DNA of 64,000 nt from Membranipora membranacea. Lineage: Eukaryota > Bryozoa > Gymnolaemata > Cheilostomatida > Membraniporidae. The position numbers were made by a program, and so were the translations under genes. The DNA lies in NCBI GenBank assembly GCA_914767715.1, contig OU612073.1:7750001-7814000 (forward strand), given 5' to 3'. This document shows, one piece after another, positions 36,314 to 48,211 of this stretch. Position 1 is the stretch's first letter, and each line of letters starts with the position of its first letter. The notes under the pieces are model-generated. The model was not told where the DNA came from. It searched no databases and was given only the letters and a program-made list of their open reading frames with translations.

Positions 36314-38322
36314 CAAAGCAGAATTACGTAGTTTTAACAATCGATAAACTTGCACATCTAACAATTTCTCTTCGCTCAGTTTACAGTAGAAAATAAACAA
36401 TCAGGATTACACAGCTCTTATCTATACAAAATGATCTTACCTAAGTAAAAATTTGTTTCCATACCAACTAACGTTAATGGTTATGGATCGTAAGCTGACT
36501 AATAAGCTCCCACAACACACATTGTTTTGTTCCACTGCATAGCTTATTAATTATACAAATAAGTGCATGCTTTATCGTCTGAAATAACTTCCTCATCACG
36601 ATTTCAACATTGCTAGTCAGTATTCCATACCATCATAACCATCAAACTGGTTAAAAGCAGATGCGATGATCACCATTTCCACAACCTAACAGTTTAAGAT
36701 GGAATTGAAGGAAGCAACTTGTTTCAGACTCAGCTGTATCTTACAATCATTCACAAAAATGAGGAATGGGTTTTTTTTTTTCATTTGCAGTGTATGGCTC
36801 TTTTTTACAAAGTGCAAAATTTCCCAAGCAGAAGTTGATAAGAAGCTACCAAGAAGGTAGCCATGGGTTCTCTATATTTCAAGGATGCCTTCTAGAATGT
36901 TGTTTTGATTTAAATTCATCTGGTGATAGTTGAATGGCCACATTGTTTTGTTCCACTGCATAGCTTATTATACAAAAAAGTGCATGCTTTATCGTCTCAA
37001 ATAACATCCTCATCATGATTTCAACATTGCTAGTCAGTATTCCATACCATCATAACCATCAAACTGGTTAAAAGCAGATGCGATGATCACGCTTTCCACA
37101 ACCTAACAGTTTAAGATGGAATTGAATTAAGCAACTTGTTTCAGACTCAGCTGTATCTTACAATCATTCACAACAATGAGGAATGGGTTTTTTTTTTCAT
37201 TTGCAGTGTATGGCTCTTTTTTACAAAGTGCAAAATTTCCCAAACAGAAGGTATCCATGGGTTCTCAATATTTCAAGGATGCCTTCTAGAATATTGTTTT
37301 GATTTAAATTCATCTGGTGATAGTTGAATGGCATTGTAATCATCAAATATATATATCAACTTCAAATGGGAAAGCTCGAAAAGATAAATAAATTTTAAAT
37401 ACTGAAAGTAACAAAATACATGAAAATTATCTGTAGCATTGAAAACATTGCAAAAATAAATAAAATTTTTCACAGCTCAACGTAGATTCTGTAAATAATA
37501 GGAAACAAAGCTTCAAAGTACATAAAAATAATGTAGAAGTCGAAATATGATTGCTTAAATTTTTAGCAGCAACGGTACAGGTAGAAATGATTTTTAATTT
37601 ATCCAAGCAAAGGACGGTTTCGCTTTATTTCCCCATCATCAATTGGCATATATCCTAGCTAGTCTGATTTCTTTACATTAACGCGATGTTAATGTTAAGT
37701 GGTAGGTTGATAACGCCCGCAACATAGCTGGTTTGTATATGAAAGCTGCTAAGACAATGTATTTTTGCCATTATTGCGGGCTAATCTTGCTGAGGTCTAT
37801 AACAAGCTTGCGTCTAAATCTCTTGTTGTTCTTTGTGTATCTTTTCACAACTTTCTTAGTAAAGACCTGATTGAACTTGAGGAATGGGGTTTTTTTTCAT
37901 TTGCAGTGTATGGCTCTTTTTTACAAAGTGCAAAATTTCCCAAACAGAAGGTAGCCATGGGTTCTCTATATTTCAAGGATGCCTTCTAGAATATTGTTTT
38001 GATTTAAATTCATCTGGTGATAGTTGAATGGCATTGTAATCATCAAATAAATATACCAACTTCAAATGGGAAAGCTCGAAAAGATAAATAAATTTTAAAT
38101 ACTGAAAGTAACAAAATACATGAAAATTATCTGTAGCATTGAAAACATTGCGAAAATAAATAAAATTTTTCACAGCTCAACGTAGATTCTGTAAATAATA
38201 GGAAACAAAACTTCAAAGTACATAAAAATAATGTAGAAGTCGAAATATGATTGCTTAAGCTTTCAGCAGTAACGATTAAGGTAGAAATTATTATAATTTA
38301 TCCATGCAAAAGGCAGCTTCGC
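36314..38322. repeat. 3' flank of gene C: repeated blocks in tandem
   Basis: About 36440-36930 and 36930-37260 are two copies of one block (CATTGTTTTGTTCCACTGCA, then TCAGACTCAGCTGTATCTTA). About 37160-37600 and 37880-38300 are copies of the block also at 27750. The 170-base repeat is at about 37307-37475 (copy 3) and 38007-38175 (copy 4). The block junctions show unequal exchange at the 3' border of the array. Confidence 0.6.
37765..37880 (-). pseudogene. Truncated copy of the last exon of the 38.5-44.7 kb gene
   Basis: About 110 bases match 38468-38575 (GCTAATCTTGCTGAGGTCTA...TGATTGAACTTGA) with few differences. It holds the 3' part of that gene's basic last exon, then breaks into the repeated block (GAGGAATGGGG). 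The stretch to the left, including the poly(A)-signal region (GCTTTATTTCCCC near 37619), is copied too. Confidence 0.65.
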
Positions 38323-38328
38323 TTTATT
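38323..38328 (-). terminator. Poly(A) signal for the 38.5-44.7 kb gene
   Basis: AATAAA on the minus strand (TTTATT on plus), 137 bases past the stop at 38465, which supports the basic exon as the true last exon. Confidence 0.5.
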
Positions 38329-38464
38329 TCCCCATCATCAATTGGCATCTATCCCTCAGCTAGTCTGATTTCTTCAATTTAGCGCGATATTAAGCGGTAG
38401 GTTGATAAAACCCCCGCAACATTATTGTTTGTAGATGAAAGCTTAAGCCAACGTATTTGCGCCA

Positions 38465-41400
38465 TTATTGCTGGCTAATCTTGCTGAGGTCTATAACAAG
38501 TTTGCGTCTAAATCTCTTGTTGTTCTTTGTGTATCTTTTCACAACTTTCTTAGTAAAGACCTGATTGAACTTGATCTTTCTAAGGTTCTGCTTAGAGGTT
38601 CGGCGCCTGCGTGGAATGATTTGAAGTTTGGCGTGAGATTTCTGTGGTCGAGGCGTTGAAGATTCCGGTTCTGAGAACCGATCAACCATATAAGTTACCT
38701 GTAAAACAAACACATCAAAATTCTTAGTTTATGAAGAACAAACACAGTCAATCTGTAGCTCTTGACAAAAAAAAAAATTGCTTTGATTCAGGAGTTAGCT
38801 GCTCATTTTATAGTGACCCACAACTTACTCACCTCATTTCCAGTAATATAAATATTTTTGCCTTTGCAATCTTATAGCTACTACAATTCTCAACTATCCG
38901 CGGACAGCAGTCCCACAATGTCATGTATCAATGTTCATATATATAATATATTATATATTGATACATTGTATTGTAAATTCCTTCCAGAATATCACTTTCC
39001 AAATAATGAATAAAAAGCTTGTATAGCTATTATTATTTGATAATCAGTACTTTAAGCGCTTAAACTGTGCCGGGATAGCAGGTAGTGGCATTTCATTATC
39101 GCCCACTTTCCCACCGTTATTGAGAAAGTGGTTGATACTGAAATACTACTACCAGCTATCCCTGAACAGTTTAAGCTCTTGAACTAGATAATCAAGGGAG
39201 TTAAATGTACACAATAATCAAATTAGTCTCTAACCTTGCCGGTGACTCTGTAGACGAGAGTGATTATCCTCTCATGTACTTGCTGTGGAGTAAGTCCCAG
39301 TGCAGACGTACTCAGCAACAGGTAATCGTTAGATTTAGTGATTCGTGGCCTGATGAGGGTGATGTAAGCCTGTACTATAGCATTTGTCTTCTCATCCAAA
39401 GTCACACATTTCTGTAGTTTGTTGATGCAAGCTGAGGCGATCAGCGGACTCGGTAAATCTTTACAGCTAACATACTGAGTCAGCTCAGTGTCTAGACGCT
39501 TCTCGGAGCTGTACTCGACAACAGTGTCAGCAGAATCGAGACAGAGGTCGCGAACTCTAACCATGTGTATCATAGACACATGCTCTGGCATAATACTGTA
39601 TAGATAGGCGCACACAAAGGAAGTGGCAAACTCTATGTCTGTGCCGTTTTCCATGCTGCGCACATGATCGCATTGAGTGAAGTAGTTGATGATAATATCA
39701 TACTGTGGTAGGAATTTGTTCACGGTTAAGTCAATGTCTTGTTTTGTGATGGCTGTGGATATTAGGCTGACTTTGCAGTGGTCTATGAGGACCATTGTCT
39801 TATAGCTGTCTAGCATTCTCTCGGTGGCCGAGTATTTATTCTCCACTATGCCTAAATATAGAAAATGGTAACCACATGAGACATGGCATCACAGTGTAAA
39901 GATATACCCTCAACATTGAAGTAAGGATATATCCTTATCCTTAGAGTATGGATATATCTTTACTCTGTGAGCATTCTGCTGAAGAGCCTGACAGTAATAT
40001 GACTTTCTAAGAAACAAAGACAGTTGGAGTTAGAAATGACAAATGACTCCCCCCCCCTAAACTGCTCTATGACTTCTTACTGGTTAACCCTGGTGAGTCA
40101 TCTCGTACCTTCCAGAATAAATCTGGTGCATTTGATTAGTTTGTCAAATCACTGACATTGACCCATGAGTAGCTCAGAGCACTGTACAATTACCTTTAAT
40201 AGGCAGCTGGAACTTTCTGAACTCGATGAATCTGTGTAAGGCTTCACAAATCTTCACTTCAGTTTTCGGTGTATGCCTCTCCTATAATAACAAAAATGTT
40301 ATATATGAGCTAATATATGACGAGCTTCCCGGTAATCTGGTTTTGTAATCAAGGTGGGGCCACATTTCTAATTTTAAAAATGATTCCACTTGAACATATA
40401 GATGTAAGCTTAATGATATCGTGAAAAACGGCTAAGTAAAACTAAGAAAGTTTTAAAAATTTTAAAAGTGAAGACGATTGGCCTAGGATGGTGAGTAGAT
40501 AACAAACACAATTTTGGTGCCAAAGGATTTTCAATCAAGGCAATCAAAAGTTTGTGCTAGCAGCATTTAAGAATTTGAATTCAACATCCTTTTCACAGAG
40601 GGAGAAAAAATTATGGGAGAATTTACAGAATAAATAAGGTGAAGAGTAAAGAAACTATTGGTGGATTAAACTACGTTGTCTATACTAGAGGAAAAAGACG
40701 ATGAAATACTCTCTAACAAGCACTCTCTAAGGAAATCTACCACATTTGGGTTGTTACATTTGTGAGAAGTGAGCTCATTCTGATGCGGTTATTGTAGCCT
40801 TATCACAGTGGCCCCATTCTTGTTGTTTCTTTGTTTGGTGACCACAAAAAGAAAATGGAGCCGCTGTGATTATGCTCGGTTACTATTGTAAATCAACCAC
40901 CGCAGACATCTAGTTTAAGTTTTATGTAGCAACACCAGGATATCGTGCAAGCTTATACATGAAATACACAATAGTGTTCACTGTTATACGACTATATACT
41001 CACTGTTCTACCATTTTCCTATCAACATTCCAAACAAAGCAACGTAAGAGAATGTCTATGAGGTTTATGGAATTTAATTTTGGGGAGGATTTCAATTTTG
41101 TCTTTTAACTCAGTGTCATATCGTTGGATTCTAGACGCAACTCAATGCAAAATGTGTAAATGAAGTGGCACTGAAAAATGTAATGCATTATCACTGCTGT
41201 CCTTCCTTGCATTGACCATTGAGTTTGCTCAAATATCCCCGCTTTGACCGCATCACATAGTAACGATGTCTTTATTCTGTGACAAGGGAGCTTAAGTCAT
41301 GATTGTTCCAAACTCCCTGATAAACAGTAAAGGTAAAGGAGTTGTCCTCCTTTTTACCAACTTAATACAAGGGGGAGCAACTTGAAAAAACATTATTTAC

Positions 41401-44400
41401 AATAGAATCAACGTACCTGTGCTTGTTGTCGCATGTCAATGAGAAAGTCAAACACCAGTTGATAGTCACAGAACGCATCATCACAGAAGTCGTACATGTT
41501 ACTGTTAGTCTGAGTATGGATTTTAGCGTAGTCCAGGTATGAGCTTAGCGTTAACAGCTGTGTGTTAATTAAGCCTTCGTCTAAATCTCCTCCGCAGCGA
41601 GATCGCAGCCACATCTCAAAGGTGTTCTTGAACAGCTGGTATGAACTTCTCCTCTCTACAAACAGAATGTTGTAACATGCAATCAACAGCAAGTGATAAT
41701 CATATGGGCTAGTCAGGAACCATCACTTACGAAACAACAAAGGTGTCAAAACTACTAATGCTCCTTGATATAAGTATGATGACAAGTTGCAAGCCTATAG
41801 TGACAAGCACACATGCTGATTTTCTATAGTTGAGGTGAAACCATAAGTATTTATATGTCTATGGGTGAAACTATACATCTGACACAAAGTAAAGAGCTAA
41901 GACTGGTTACGGCTGAACTAATGGCCATAGGAAATAGAGTCTGATTGCTGCCCAAAATTGTACCTGGTCCCATAATTGTTCACTGCTGCCAAGGGTTAAT
42001 TAATTTATATCTTAATTAGCTTATTGAATCTACTGAGATCGTACAAAGCTGGCTGCAAACTACTGTTACACTTGTTCAAAGGCTCTTATTAATTTTCTTT
42101 ATTTTTGCAGCCCAAACCAGAGGCCAAATTTGAGAATAGGCCGTGAAGTTCACCTATATGCGTAAGTTCAGAATGGTTCACTTGGTGCTATGATCACTCA
42201 ATATTACAGCAATCAGCCACAGGATAAAACCAAACTCATTCATAAATTATCAATCCATCAACTTTGGTACTTCAAATTAAGGAGTAAAAGTTTACTCCTT
42301 GTCAAAATCAATCTAGCCAAATTATATTATTCTGAAACAATTAATTAATTCGTGATCAAATACGCTTCATTGGACTGTTACAGATTGCCGATATTATATC
42401 AATAATATAATATTAGCGTTACCCCTAATGAACAAGAAGAATTGAGCATCCAACATTTTAAATCAGGAAATCCAACCAAGCAACATAATTGTTCAGCAGT
42501 TGTTAACCCCTGGTGAATTGAATCTACTGCCGCATTGTACAGAAGCATCAGGCGAACGCTTGGCCTCTGCTTGCATTTTTAACTTCATGCACCGGTAACG
42601 CTTTAAACAGCCCCAGAAAAAGCAATGGTGACATATCAAAACATTGCGGACGATTCATACGTCATTCACATTTTGTTTACCACATTGGAGCTCGTTTGAT
42701 CTTCAAAATTTAATAGCTTCTAAGATTCGTAACTCCATTTATTTAGTATCACAATTTTGCAATCACATTAAAACATGTTGATGACGAAATTCAACCGTGA
42801 TGAGTGGGCTGAAATGGGCATGTTTTAATGTTTATTCATCTAGTCATTCTAGGCCTAGTTTCTCACACACATAAAAACAACACCAACGCATCAATCCTCC
42901 CATAAGTTATCACTGGCCTAATCATTTTCAAAAAAATAATGACTGCAAGCCGGAACAGCACACCGGTCATCAGATACAAGATCAATAAATTCACTGAATT
43001 GTTTGATAACTGATACGTGAAGCAGCTTGATACTAATCAAACTTATAGGGCTAATAATCATTTACTTTTTGATTGGATTTCCCACAGTCATGTTTCCCCA
43101 ATAGTAGGCCTACAGTGTCTGAAGCCAGCTAAGTTGTAGCACTGCGTATAGTATGCCTCGTTTTTACAAAGTTTCATTTGGGCCTACAAAGCAATATCTC
43201 ATATGAATCGGTCTTTAGAACTGCTGTGATTTGAAAGACTACTGGTCTGCCACATTTGCAGTTGAACAAGATCCTGGGTGAAACCGGTCCTGTGAATGAG
43301 TTCTTCCAACCAGGATGAGAATATTGGCCTCCCCAAATCCTGCACCCTTTTTGGGATTTTGGAAAAGCCCAATACATTCCCAACACATCAAATGAGGAGA
43401 CATTCAATGTTCATCTAACAGTGATGATTTGCGTCTAAAACCCCTTTTAGGAATCTGTTCATCAGCAAGAAACAATCCGACGAAGATTATGGCAGCTTTC
43501 CAAGAAAAACTCTGGAATAGAAAATAAAACCTACCCTCTGGGCTTGCCCACTTGACATTGTGATAGCTGCAGTAGCCATTGTTATCGCTGTGCCACGAGA
43601 GGAACCTGTTACACTCATAACACCTGTCTCCTGTGATCAGGTAAGCCTTATCATCTCGAGATCGCCTTCTATCTATTAGATATGTGGTGGGGGTCACCTC
43701 AGCGGCCCGCCGCTGGTCTGAGGTCCACAGCCATGTCAACCAGTAACGAGGGGTTAGGATCTCAGCTATAACTCCCCAACTTATCATAATTCTACAAAAC
43801 ATACATAGACAATTATTGAATATTTATCTATTTGTCACAGCAGGGAGAGTGGAAGGGCTTTCCCTTCCATTCTCCCTGGTCACAGCAATGCTTACATTTG
43901 GTGGGATGAGGTAAAGGTCTATCTAGTAGGCCCAGGTTACCTTTTGGTGTGCTTACAATGCAATATCGTCCTGATTTTGCTGGGCTAAAATAAAAACATA
44001 ACAAAAAATTCATGGATATTATTACTATCTTTATTCGAACTACTGATAAGCGCACACCAGGATGGTGCTAAACAGTTTCATTACAACAAAAGCTAAATCG
44101 ATGAATCTGTAAAATCTCATTGAAATATTCATAATATATTTGGGCAAACAATGACCCTCAGGATAGTGCACCATTTCTGGTTTATCACCACTACCGCACC
44201 AGCAGACGGGTAACAGGCAGTTTTTTCAGACAGCAGCTCATCAGAGAGTAAAAGTTGAGGCTATGTAGGCCTAACCTTGGCCAACAATACCTCATCATGA
44301 TTTCATTAGATTGAACCGTGTGGGCTTAGAACAAACTAAACACCACGGCTACCAGTATAACTACCATGTACCGCTCTGCGCTTAGATAATCATCTATGTG

Positions 44401-44669
44401 TGGATGTGGTGAAAATGATATACCCCTCTCTCACCCCCCTCCCCACCACCAAAACAAGGAGTCTAAGTACTGGCCCACACTCAATGCAACCTGCAACAAA
44501 CCGGCAAAAACACGTCCTCAATCAAAACTCTTTGTCAGTGTCAGTAGATTCCGAGGATTCCTGATAGGAACGTGATAAACAGTGAAGCTAGGTAGTGTTT
44601 TATTGATAGAGATTCATGTACAATTTTATTGCTTTGTAAAACAAACTTACCAATGTCACTGCACAACAT
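38465..44669 (-). CDS. Unrecognised multi-exon gene, about 473-486 aa, basic C-terminus
   Basis: I do not recognise this protein. Exons on the minus strand: 44669-44651 (ATG; MLCSDI), 43765-43535, 41655-41417, 40281-40194, 39845-39235 and 38698-38465 (stop TAA). They total 1422 bases with all phases matching. An extra 39-base exon at 43979-43941 (KSGRYCIVSTPK) also fits in phase and may be alternative. The second coding exon could instead start upstream at the better acceptor near 43790 with its own ATG. Visible features: a Trp-rich N-terminal segment (YWLTWLWTS); CYEC...YCSYH, a possible zinc pair; a helical middle; and a last exon rich in Lys/Arg (IIPRRRRTSKQNLRKIKFNQ), suggesting RNA or DNA binding or a nucleolar signal. 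If the last intron is retained the frame stops at 39223. The N-terminus is the least certain part. Confidence 0.6.
39886..39984. repeat. Hairpin repeat, member 1 (intron)
   Basis: TCACAGTGTAAAGATATACC and GGATATATCTTTACTCTGTG are inverted around AAGGATATATCCTTAT. It shares its CTGTG ends and GGATATATCC core with the hairpin at 48172 and is probably a small non-autonomous transposon. Confidence 0.45.
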
Positions 44670-47600
44670 GGAATTCCTCTATCTCCACCAAGTGACTGAA
44701 TGATGATCGAAGTTTCACTTTCAAGCTTTCAGTGTTGCTAACCTTCTACTAGACGCGATAACTGTCAACTACCTCAGATGTTGTTTTAGCTTGACCAATC
44801 ACTCAAGGGATTACCACGCAGTTCGCTCTAAAAATAAAACGAAAGCTGATTAGTTGCTTAGACGAGCATATTATAGCTATAGATAACGAAGTCGCAAGTC
44901 CGGAACTATGATTTATGAATGGAAGAATTCCTTTCGACATAGTCATATATGTAGCATCCAACCACACAACAAGTTGACAGGGTTCAATGCCCACCGAAAT
45001 GCGGCAACTTTTTACGTAAATAGAATCGAGGAATGTTGTTTCTACTATGTTTATCAATTTCTACTATGTTATCAGTTTCTACTATGTTTCTACTATATTA
45101 TCAAAGTTTATAAATACTTTGCTATTATTAATAATTCATAACAAATAATTAGGACATAATATCAGACAGACACTTCAACAAATTTTAGAGTTGCAAAATG
45201 TTACACAAATCCTACAATAATTAGCTCACTTCTAAATTCCAATTTGTGTGGGATGAAAACAAGAGGCATATTGCGCAAAACTTGTGCATTACTCGCTCAG
45301 ATATAGCGCTGCTCACAAGCTGCAGACCAAATACTACAAATTTAAAACTCCAGACTCCATGCTATATACATATCCCTGAAGGGAAAAACTACATCTCAAT
45401 GGATTAAACCGGAGATCAAAGTTCCCTCTCTAAATATTTCTTCAGCTAGAGCTCAATCCATTAGCTACCATTAGCGACCTTTATCAGCCACTAAAGTGCA
45501 TACTCGATCATTTGGATACATCACAACACAAAGATGAACACAATGAAGAGGCTCTAAAGGACTTTGTACATATTTGTCTAGTTGTGGAACACAATCGAAT
45601 GATGTCATACATTGCTATATCTCCCCAACGAATATTCCATGGCCAGCCCACAACCATATACGAACCACGGCCAGCCCACAGCCATATATTTACCATGACC
45701 AGGCCATATGGACAAACCCTACCAGATAAGGAGTTATCTAATAAAGTTGGATGAGCCGAGTATTGCCTGGTTTATCATCTCCAAGGACACTAATAGATTA
45801 CTCATTGTTTACATCGGTCCCTCCCTAGGTACTTGGAGCGCCACACCTCCCAAACAAGGAACGTTACATCCACCGAGGAGAGACAGAGAGGGGCCCTTCA
45901 ACCCTCAACACGTTTCAGATCATGTGTGCCTCTCACTACCATAGGAATGCCAGCGCCCAGAGCCCTACATTTTATTCAAAAAACAGCCACTGATATGTGG
46001 CATAGCCAAAAGACTAGCTAATTAAAATTCAACATTCTGACTCAAAACTATGTTTAATCACAACGAATGACTCACCAAATATGTAACAATTCAAACCAAA
46101 TGACTGGAAAATCTGTCAGACAAGCTTGCTTACAAACACGTTACCCAGTAGCCTTGTGATTAAAATTATCTCATAACAGTAAATTACAGCCCAGACCATG
46201 TTACAAATTCTTACATCTTCAAATTCTATTCAGCTATGAGCAGCCTAGTTGCCATGCTTGAAGAATGTTCTAACCAATTACTGTCAATCACAAAAATATC
46301 GGATAGCAACTGAATGCATGAATGGAAGAAAATAATGAAAACTTGCACTCAAGAAAGTAAACAATATGTTAGATAACATTTACTAGCCATGGGAGAGGAG
46401 ACTTCATGACTACTTGCAATATAATCCCTTCTTGTCAACACCTCGCTTATGTTGTGAAGAGAAGATATTGTATCGGTATTGTATCGGTTTTAGCCGTGTA
46501 CTTTTATTAATTAGTCGCATGAGACTGAGGTGTCATTTCTATAGCCGGGGTTTGCTGCCGGAAGAGACAATTTCCGCTGTCAAATGGACAGTAACGTAAT
46601 GTCACTCTTTCATGGCACAACAATGAATTTCTGAGACACAGGTGTGGATGATGATACTAGATCCCAGACAGCATGCAATGTGTTCTCCTCAATCACAAAA
46701 TGCTAAATAAATATGAAAGCACCTGCAAGCTTTGTACTTCAGATTTGCAAGTTCCACACATGGATGTTACTTTTCCTCACAGAAAGGTGACAGTCCAAAA
46801 TTACACATTTGGAGGGTTTAAATTAAAATAAACTTTAATCATTATCAATGGGTAATGGTGACTGGCACAATGCTGTCAACCTCCCCAAAGATATCACATC
46901 CACTCTCGACTCAATCAATTATCAGGTATCACTTTGATAATACTTCGGTGTGACAATTATTGTTCTTATCAATAAGAGCATGTTTGGATATCAATAATAT
47001 GAGGTCCTCGTTTGCATTGGGTAACCAATATGGGATAAATTACAGGTTATGTCAATGGACCATGATCTTGTCTTGAATCTCAAAGACAGAATGTGTCAAT
47101 ACAAATATTGAGTCAATCGAAAGTCAGTCAATACTGAGAACGTCACCAAATAGGGTAATAGCATATATAGCTAGAGTTCTCCACAGACCACAGAATGGGA
47201 GCATCACTAATGCCTATCCACCCTCAGAGTAGAGGTAGGTGGACATGGGTGCTAAGACTTCCTTCTCATTTTTGCATTCCTTGTGGGAGGTAAATAAAAT
47301 CAATATTCTAAGATCAAAATCCTTGAATGGCAATAAGTCATCAAATTCCTTTGAACAGCTCTTGACTTGCGGATAAATAGTAATACTTGACATTACATCA
47401 ATATTTATACAACATAACGGGAAGAGACAAAATACCTCAAGATCAAACATCACCTGCACTCAGAACAAGTGTAGGCGCAGGTATTATGCATGTTTACGGA
47501 ACACCAAGCCACTTAGGTGGGCGTAGAGCAAAGAAATATCTTACGAAAAAGACACGACTGAGTCTGAGACATCCGCTGCATCATACACATGGCTAGACCG

Positions 47601-48171
47601 AGCGTAGTTTGAACCATCATCCAACCTCTCCCATAACCTGATGTCCACATTCAATTTTCAACCAAACACCATAGCAACTTCACATCAATCACGGCGAAAA
47701 AACAGCAGGAACAGGGAGGCATTGATATCAATTATCGAAATGACATCATGACATCAATCATAACAAATTACACCTACTTAACTAGTAGACATCTTAATAC
47801 TGATCAATATACACAGACAGCAGTGCGTCAACATGCTACAACCTACATATAACAAAATTCCCAATAATTAGGACTCTTGTCACCACCACAATTTCTAGTA
47901 ATTTTCAAGAATAGTGCGCCAATTTTCCCAACCTATATTTTCGCAGCAGGTTATCAGTAAAAATTTCAGGCAGTTGGACAGTCCTACAGAAATCGAAATA
48001 TTTCCACACTGCATCTGGACCCATTAATTTGAACATCAGTGAAAACAGTGCTTTTGCTGTTAAGGTTTATGACTAACCTGAAAGGCTGTCATGAATATTT
48101 TGGTTGGCAGGAAAGTGCTAATAAATACAATAGGTGTATGCATAGCGAACAATAGTGAGCCAAAATATTAT
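44670..48171. other. Intergenic, no gene supported
   Basis: About 45045-45100 repeats TTTCTACTATGTT several times. About 45640-45705 has two diverged copies of GGCCAGCCCACAACCATATA. Short open frames elsewhere have no splice context or recognisable motif. The promoter of the minus-strand gene beginning at 44669 should lie just right of 44670, but no TATA box stands out. Confidence 0.4.
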
Positions 48172-48211
48172 ATCACAGAGAAGTAAGGATATATCCTTAC
48201 TACTCTGTGAT
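48172..48211. repeat. Hairpin repeat, member 2
   Basis: A near-perfect 40-base palindrome: ATCACAGAG, one base, the 20-base perfect palindrome AGTAAGGATATATCCTTACT (48182-48201), one base, CTCTGTGAT. Related to the hairpin at 39886-39984. Confidence 0.6.

Noticed and set aside
45508-45754. Overlapping open frames on both strands near 45.5-45.9 kb
   Set aside because: Short, with repeated CCAGCCCACA words, no splice sites in phase and no similarity I recognise.
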